This document shows positions 13,491 through 17,864 of a stretch of 17,864 nucleotides of DNA, piece after piece. Within the stretch, counting starts at the first letter, position 1. The number at the start of each line of letters is the position of its first letter. Under the pieces are notes generated by a model. That model worked only from the letters and a program-made list of their open reading frames with translations, was not told where the DNA came from and did not search any database. This stretch comes from Calditrichia bacterium. GTDB taxonomy: Bacteria > Calditrichota > Calditrichia > Calditrichales > Calditrichaceae. Both the position numbers and the translations under genes were made by a program. Location of the stretch: the NCBI GenBank assembly GCA_027039465.1, contig JALWEA010000045.1, forward strand, positions 1-17,864, in the 5' to 3' direction.

Positions 13491-14183
13491 TTGAAACTGA
13501 CATTTATTAAACAGATTATCTTTGATGCGGATGATACATTATGGGAAAATAATGTGTATTATGTGAAGGCTACGGAAGATTTATTGGATCTTTTTGCCAA
13601 AGCGGGTTTGGATCGCAAGCAAATCCAAAAGGAGTTTGACGAATTGGAGCTGTGGGTTGTACGCGAACGCGGTTACGGTAGCCACAATTTTGTCTGGATT
13701 TTGGAAAGTCTTTACGAACGCTACAAAGATTTAATCGATTACGAAGCCTTTAAAAAAATTGTCGATCGTTTTAAAGAACACCCCAATCGCAAACCCGCAC
13801 TATTTGAAGGCGTAATCGATACATTAAAATATTTGAAAAAAAATTACCATTTGTACGTTCTGACCAAAGGAGAATTTAAAGAACAGGAACAAAAAATCAT
13901 TAATTCGGGCGTGCATGAAATTGTTGATGCCTACTTTATTGTACCGGAAAAAGAAGACGATGTTTATCGGGAAATATTACATCAACACCATTGGAAGGCG
14001 GAAGAAACCTGCATGGTAGGGAATAGCCCGAAATCGGATATTAATCCTGCGTTGCGAGTAGGCATGTACGCCATTCACATTCCTTATCGCGACACCTGGA
14101 AATTGGACGATGAACCGATTCAACCGGCAGACGGGCGTTTTTTTCAACTGCAAAAATTTACGGAGTTAAAAAAATTATTTTAA
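13491..14183 (+). CDS. HAD-superfamily hydrolase (phosphatase-like)
   Basis: This 230-residue protein has the HAD motifs in order: motif I FDADDTLWEN (Asp12 nucleophile, Asp14 acid/base), motif II VLTKG (Thr125), motif III Lys154 in VPEKEDD, and motif IV GNSPKSDIN (Asp183). The cap is helical and sits between motifs I and II (about residues 20-105), as in C1-type HADs such as phosphoglycolate phosphatase. It probably dephosphorylates a small metabolite; the substrate cannot be told. The start is the TTG at 13491, seven bases after AAAAGGAG (13476-13483). The frame stays open to 13431, but the extra residues are not HAD-like and have no ribosome-binding site. Its stop is 15 bases from the convergent lipoprotein stop. 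The upstream region is repeat-dense and I see no clear promoter. Confidence 0.92.
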   Translation: MKLTFIKQIIFDADDTLWENNVYYVKATEDLLDLFAKAGLDRKQIQKEFDELELWVVRERGYGSHNFVWILESLYERYKDLIDYEAFKKIVDRFKEHPNRKPALFEGVIDTLKYLKKNYHLYVLTKGEFKEQEQKIINSGVHEIVDAYFIVPEKEDDVYREILHQHHWKAEETCMVGNSPKSDINPALRVGMYAIHIPYRDTWKLDDEPIQPADGRFFQLQKFTELKKLF

Positions 14184-14198
14184 TTCATCAAACTTTTT

Positions 14199-14828
14199 TT
14201 ATTCGTAAACAATTTCGGCTCCAATAACATCTCCGTTAATCTTGCTGCCGCCCAGCGTGTGCACAACCACTTCGGTATTTTTAGCCTTGTTTTCGATTTT
14301 ACCCTTAATTTCGGAACCGTCTTTGAGAAAAATTTCGACTTTACGTTTTTCATTCTTTGAGTTCTTGCCTTTAATGACAATATCACCGTTAACAACCGAA
14401 TGATGCTCAATAAAAAGATCTCCGTTAGCAGTGGCCAAATTACCGAGAATACGGGCATGGTTCATTTTAACAGAACCGTTTACCGTGGTGGCATTGCCCG
14501 CAACAACAGCACCGCTATCCAGCACCATTGAACCATTGATTAACGTGACACTCTTTTTAATGCGGCCGTTACGTCCGATCGTAATGGAGCCGTTGATGGA
14601 GCTTGCCTTTTTAACTATGCTGTTTTCACCGATAACAATGCGGCCGTTAATGGTGCGGCAACTGGCGTTAACAACGCTATTATTCCCAACAATGATATCG
14701 CCGTTAATGGTGTAAATATCCTTATGAACAATTTGACCGTCTTTGATTACAACGCTATCATTAACACTGGTTGTACATGCCAATAAAAATGTTGTGAAAA
14801 TTAATATTGGAAATAATTTTTTTAACAT
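14199..14828 (-). CDS. Lipoprotein with bactofilin-like beta-helix repeats
   Basis: This 209-residue protein has a lipobox signal peptide: MLKKLFPILIFTTFLLAC, with lipidated Cys18. The rest is a run of short strand repeats of the form ING-I-IG-NS-V (for example TINGDIIVGNNSVV, TINGRIVIGENSIV, SINGSITIGRNGRI, TVNGSVKM, TANGDLFI), about one per 18-20 residues to about residue 150. A more charged section follows, and a final rung has KINGDVIG. Such Asn-Gly rungs predict a right-handed or bactofilin-type beta-helix. Bactofilins are normally cytosolic polymers, so a lipid-anchored version in the envelope is unusual. GGGAGG lies about 8 nt before the ATG. The gene is convergent with the HAD gene and divergent from the Rrf2-cyd operon. 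The structural call is confident; the function is unknown. A non-polymeric, surface-exposed beta-helix is an alternative. Confidence 0.85.
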   Translation of the reverse strand: MLKKLFPILIFTTFLLACTTSVNDSVVIKDGQIVHKDIYTINGDIIVGNNSVVNASCRTINGRIVIGENSIVKKASSINGSITIGRNGRIKKSVTLINGSMVLDSGAVVAGNATTVNGSVKMNHARILGNLATANGDLFIEHHSVVNGDIVIKGKNSKNEKRKVEIFLKDGSEIKGKIENKAKNTEVVVHTLGGSKINGDVIGAEIVYE

Positions 14829-14901
14829 TGTCCTTACCTCCCGACTTTTTGTTAAAGAAACGGATATTTAACTGAAATGTTGCAAAGAATTTAAAAAATG
14901 C

Positions 14902-14930
14902 TTGCATAGCAAAAAAACAATTTTTATATT
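14902..14930 (+). promoter_or_regulatory. Predicted promoter of the rrf2-cydAB operon
   Basis: TTGCAT (14902-14907) and TATATT (14925-14930) have an ideal 17-base spacing, about 40 bases before the Rrf2 ATG. This is the best promoter match in the window. Confidence 0.55.
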
Positions 14931-14941
14931 ATACCTGTTGG

Positions 14942-14953
14942 GTAATGTATTAC
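14942..14953 (+). promoter_or_regulatory. Candidate Rrf2 operator GTAAT-N2-ATTAC
   Basis: A perfect inverted repeat with 5-base arms starts 11 bases after the -10 box, so it should overlap the first transcribed bases. A weaker TACC/GGTA pair lies just before it (14932-14944). The position fits autorepression by the Rrf2 protein encoded next. Twelve-base palindromes also occur by chance, so this is moderate evidence. Confidence 0.45.
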
Positions 14954-14970
14954 TGGAGCGGTTAAGTTTC

Positions 14971-15432
14971 ATGAAAAATGTCCTGATCAAACGTGAATAT
15001 GATTATGCTATTCGAATTTGCGCATATTTGGCAGGGCACTATCAACAGGGTGCCATCTCTCTCTCCATAATTTCCCGCCGCCTCTTGATTCCTAATTCAT
15101 TTGCACGTAAAATTGTACATAAACTCCGTCAATCCGATTTGATAGATTCCGTACAAGGAAAGTACGGTGGAATATTTCTAAAGAAGGATCCAACCCAAGT
15201 ATCGATTTTAGATGTGTTGAAAGCAATGGATTACAATTCTTCGGTCAATGAATGTTTAATCAATCCGGCGATTTGTCCGCTTGTAAGCATTTGTCAAATT
15301 CATGTTTTTTTTGCAGGGGTAGAAGCTCAAATTCTTGATGCCTTTCGGAAGAAAAAACTTTCAGAGCTGGCAATTACCGATAATGATTTAAGACCAAATC
15401 ATAGTCAAGTAGGGGAAAAAGCGGTTCTTTAA
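14971..15432 (+). CDS. Rrf2-family transcriptional regulator with Fe-S ligand pattern
   Basis: This 153-residue protein has an N-terminal winged helix (KREYDYAIRICAYLA, then SIISRRLLIPNSFARKIVHK as recognition helix and KYGGIFLKK as wing) and a long dimerisation helix. Before that helix lie Cys95, Cys102, Cys108 and His111 (C-x6-C-x5-C-x2-H). Fe-S sensors IscR and NsrR carry three Cys in the same place, and IscR also uses a His after the third. This suggests a cluster-binding redox, oxygen or NO sensor. The ATG at 14971 fits family N-termini; GGAG is 13 bases upstream, rather far. The frame extends to 14902, but those residues overlap the predicted promoter. cydA follows after 20 bases, so the operon probably encodes its own regulator. 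The family call is secure; cluster type and signal are inference. Confidence 0.92.
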   Translation: MKNVLIKREYDYAIRICAYLAGHYQQGAISLSIISRRLLIPNSFARKIVHKLRQSDLIDSVQGKYGGIFLKKDPTQVSILDVLKAMDYNSSVNECLINPAICPLVSICQIHVFFAGVEAQILDAFRKKKLSELAITDNDLRPNHSQVGEKAVL

Positions 15433-15452
15433 TTAACAGAAAGGAGGAAGGC

Positions 15453-16832
15453 ATGGGTGCCCTCTTGTTAGCACGGTGGCAGTACGCCATTCTTACCGTG
15501 TATCACTTTTTCTTTGTACCGTTAACGTTGGGACTCTCCATTTTGCTAGCCATTATGGAGACCAAATACGTAACCTCCGGGGACGAAACCTACAAAAAAA
15601 TGGTCAAATTCTGGGGGAAGCTGTTCTTAATCAACTTTGCCATGGGCGTGGTTACGGGTATTGTTCAGGAGTTCCAGTTCGGGCTAAACTGGTCTGAATA
15701 TTCCCGTTTTGTCGGTGATATTTTCGGTGCGCCTTTGGCCATTGAAGCGTTGTTGGCCTTTTTTTTGGAATCCACCTTTTTGGGCGTTTGGATTTTCGGT
15801 TGGGACAAACTTTCCAAGAAAGCACATGCCACGGTCATGTGGCTGGTTGCCATCGGCTCCAATCTTTCGGCCCTGTGGATTTTAATTGCCAATTCGTTCA
15901 TGCAGGAACCTCGCGGTTTCGAGCTTATTCGGGATGCTGCCGGTAATGTGATCAAAGCGCAAATGACCGATTTCGGAGCTTTGGTTTTCAATCCGCATGC
16001 CTGGTTGCAATTTCCGCATGTGGTTACTTCCGGTATCACCACCGCCGGATTCTTTGTAATGGGCATTAGTATTTATCATCTCTTCAAAAAAAGCAAAGAG
16101 CAGCAGGTTTATCATACTTCTCTGAAATGGGGAGCCGTATACGGATTGATCGGTATTCTTTTGGTTATTCCGATTGGCCATGTCCAAATGCAGCACATGG
16201 AAAAAATCCAACCGATGAAGGTTGCGGCGGCCGAATCGTTGTGGGATACCGAAGGCCCTGCCGGGCTGTCTTTGTTTGCCATTCCCGATTATGATCAAAA
16301 GAAAAACAGCATTGATATTCGTGTTCCGTATTTGTTGTCTTTCTTAGCTTTTGATTCCTTCACACATCCCGTTCCCGGAATTAATCAGTTACAAAAAGAA
16401 TATGAAGCCAAGTACGGGCCAGGGGATTACGTTCCTGCCGTGGCCTTAACGTATTGGACGTTTCGCATCATGGTCGGTGTCGGGTTTCTTATGCTAATCA
16501 TGGCTATCGTTATGGTCATTCGATCTCGTAAGGAATCGCTTACGATTAGTCCGTTTACTTACAAATTATTTTTGTGGGGCATTTTCTTCCCTGTGATCGG
16601 AACGAGTACCGGATGGATCATGACTGAAGTCGGGCGTCAACCCTGGGTTGTTTACGGATTGTTAAAAACGGCCAACGCTGTTTCGCCGACAGCAGCCGTA
16701 AGCGCAGGTGAAGTGGCTTTTTCCTTAATCGTCTTTGCGCTTTTATACGGCGCCCTGATGGTTGCGGATATTTTTCTGCTCAAGAAATATGCCCGCCTTG
16801 GTGTTCAGGCAATCGAAGTTGAAAATGAGTAA
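15453..16832 (+). CDS. cydA: Cytochrome bd quinol oxidase subunit I
   Basis: This 459-residue subunit of the cytoplasmic-membrane quinol oxidase reduces O2 to water with quinol electrons. Haem and proton-path residues are present: His18 (YHFFFVPLTLG; haem b595 ligand), His189 (QFPHVV) and Met340 (FRIMVGVG; haem b558 ligands), Glu98 and Glu106 (IEALLAFFLEST), and GWIMTEVGRQPW (387-398). In the Q-loop region Lys256 and Glu261 (QPMKVAAAES) match the quinol-binding pair of E. coli. The protein is about 60 residues shorter than E. coli CydA (522), as expected for the short-Q-loop class. About nine hydrophobic helices are visible. AAAGGAGG precedes the ATG at good spacing, and cydB begins 15 bases after the stop. 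Confidence 0.97.
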   Translation: MGALLLARWQYAILTVYHFFFVPLTLGLSILLAIMETKYVTSGDETYKKMVKFWGKLFLINFAMGVVTGIVQEFQFGLNWSEYSRFVGDIFGAPLAIEALLAFFLESTFLGVWIFGWDKLSKKAHATVMWLVAIGSNLSALWILIANSFMQEPRGFELIRDAAGNVIKAQMTDFGALVFNPHAWLQFPHVVTSGITTAGFFVMGISIYHLFKKSKEQQVYHTSLKWGAVYGLIGILLVIPIGHVQMQHMEKIQPMKVAAAESLWDTEGPAGLSLFAIPDYDQKKNSIDIRVPYLLSFLAFDSFTHPVPGINQLQKEYEAKYGPGDYVPAVALTYWTFRIMVGVGFLMLIMAIVMVIRSRKESLTISPFTYKLFLWGIFFPVIGTSTGWIMTEVGRQPWVVYGLLKTANAVSPTAAVSAGEVAFSLIVFALLYGALMVADIFLLKKYARLGVQAIEVENE

Positions 16833-16847
16833 GGGAGGAGGTATATC

Positions 16848-17861
16848 ATGGATTTAAATACATTATGGTTCATTCTGATTGCCGTCCTTTTTATAGGATA
16901 CTTCTTCCTTGAAGGTTTTGATTATGGTGTGGGCATGCTGGTTCCCTTTATGGGCAAAACCGATGAAGAGCGACGTGTGCTTGTCAATAGCATCGGAACC
17001 TTTTGGGATGGCAATGAAGTTTGGCTTTTAACCGCCGGGGGTGCCATGTTTGCCGCATTCCCGAACTGGTACGCCACTTTGTTTAGCGGATTTTATATTG
17101 CATTGATTTTAATGTTATTAGGTTTGATCATTCGCGGCGTTTCCTTTGAATTCCGTAGCAAGGACAAAAATCCCAAATGGCGCAACCTGTGGGATTGGAC
17201 GCTGTCCATTGGCAGCTTCATCCCTGCGTTGCTGTGGGGTGTTGCCGTGGCCGATATCTGGCGCGGCGTGCCCATTGATCAGAATATGACGTATGTGGGC
17301 GGATTTTTTAACTTGTTGAATCCTTATGCGCTGCTGGGCGGCTTGACATTCACGTTTGTTTTTCTGTATCACGGTACTTTGTTCCTGAATTTGAAGTTGG
17401 AAGGCGATTTGTTAGGTAAAGCCAAATCCACGGCGTTAAAGCTTTGGATTCCAACGGTTATTCTTTTTGTTCTTTTCTACCTGTACAGTTTTGCCGAAAC
17501 GAATCTGTTGCAGGCCGGCGTTTTGATTACCTGGATTGTTCCTCTGACGGCTGCCGTGTTGTTGATTCTGTCTTATTTCATGCTGAAAGGCGACAAACCG
17601 GGTTGGGCGTTTATTTTTATGGGATTGACCATTGCCTTGACCGTTGTTATGGTATTTGGCGCTTTGTATCCAAACGTATTACCGTCCACTCTGAATCCGG
17701 CCTACAGTTTAACGGTTCATAATGCTTCTTCTTCGCCTTACACGTTGAAGGTAATGAGCATTGTGGCTTTGATTTTCGTCCCCATCGTTTTGGCTTATCA
17801 AGCCTGGACGTACTACATTTTCCGTCAACGCGTAGGTACGAAATCCAAGTTGGAATATTAA
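16848..17861 (+). CDS. cydB: Cytochrome bd quinol oxidase subunit II
   Basis: This complete 337-residue membrane subunit pairs with CydA. Family motifs are EGFDYGVGML (Asp25) near the N-terminus, NSIGTFWDGNEVWLL (Asp54, matching the conserved Asp58 of E. coli) and RGVSFEFR after helix 3. Eight or nine hydrophobic helices span the rest. GGGAGGAGG ahead of the ATG gives strong expected translation, and the 15-base gap to cydA indicates one transcript. The TAA lies three bases from the window edge, so any small CydX-like subunit, terminator or CydCD exporter genes downstream cannot be seen. Confidence 0.97.
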   Translation: MDLNTLWFILIAVLFIGYFFLEGFDYGVGMLVPFMGKTDEERRVLVNSIGTFWDGNEVWLLTAGGAMFAAFPNWYATLFSGFYIALILMLLGLIIRGVSFEFRSKDKNPKWRNLWDWTLSIGSFIPALLWGVAVADIWRGVPIDQNMTYVGGFFNLLNPYALLGGLTFTFVFLYHGTLFLNLKLEGDLLGKAKSTALKLWIPTVILFVLFYLYSFAETNLLQAGVLITWIVPLTAAVLLILSYFMLKGDKPGWAFIFMGLTIALTVVMVFGALYPNVLPSTLNPAYSLTVHNASSSPYTLKVMSIVALIFVPIVLAYQAWTYYIFRQRVGTKSKLEY

Positions 17862-17864
17862 GAT

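Noticed and set aside
14160..14200. Bidirectional terminator between the convergent HAD and lipoprotein genes
   Set aside because: A and T runs are present, but no stable stem is formed in the 15-base gap.

Overview
The window (about 43% G+C by eye) looks like a chromosomal segment of a Gram-negative-type bacterium. It holds an Sec-exported S9B peptidase, a lipobox protein, a GSCFA-domain protein and a large load of short hairpin repeats between genes. This mix fits the Bacteroidota/Chlorobi/Calditrichota (FCB) side of the tree, and Calditrichota is my best guess. That placement is inference; no rRNA or other taxonomic marker is present, and I found no tRNA, rRNA, CRISPR array, transposase or phage gene.

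Layout. 1-462: the 3' end of an unrecognised gene. 463-935: intergenic repeats. 936-1643 (-): Bax-inhibitor-1 family membrane protein. 1853-2469 (+): a type II toxin-antitoxin pair with an intact Phd/YefM-like antitoxin and a VapC-type PIN toxin cut by one in-frame amber codon. 2594-4744 (+): secreted dipeptidyl-peptidase-IV-like protease. 4745-5669: repeat-rich gap. 5670-6098 (-): small four-helix membrane protein. 6232-7686 (-): PepD dipeptidase, with its own terminator and a 20-bp palindrome in its promoter. 7687-8485: repeats. 8486-12804 (+): a probable operon of glycogen debranching enzyme, GSCFA protein, RsmE and a HIT protein, closed by a strong terminator. 12832-13490: repeats. 13491-14183 (+): HAD phosphatase. 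14199-14828 (-): a lipoprotein built of beta-helix (bactofilin-like) repeats. 14971-17861 (+): an Rrf2 regulator with candidate Fe-S ligands followed by cydA and cydB, the two core subunits of cytochrome bd oxidase.

The coding content is mostly ordinary housekeeping metabolism: peptide salvage, glycogen turnover, rRNA modification and low-oxygen or stress respiration. The Rrf2-cydAB unit is the clearest functional circuit. A predicted Fe-S sensor is encoded directly ahead of the terminal oxidase, with a perfect inverted repeat just downstream of the predicted promoter.

The most unusual part is the intergenic DNA. At least five families of short structured repeats recur in four gaps: (A) a ~211-bp element with two nested inverted repeats, three copies, one inverted; (B) a bipartite hairpin element placed just after stop codons; (C) a 53-bp hairpin whose two copies differ by a compensatory base pair; (D) ATTCT...AGAAT hairpins; (E) degenerate TTAAGGG-type tracts, one pair of which faces each other in inverted orientation around the 8.0-13.3 kb gene block and includes a canonical G-quadruplex motif. 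A shared 11-mer, CTACTATTGAC, links A and B. No mobilising enzyme is encoded here, so if these elements move they do so in trans.
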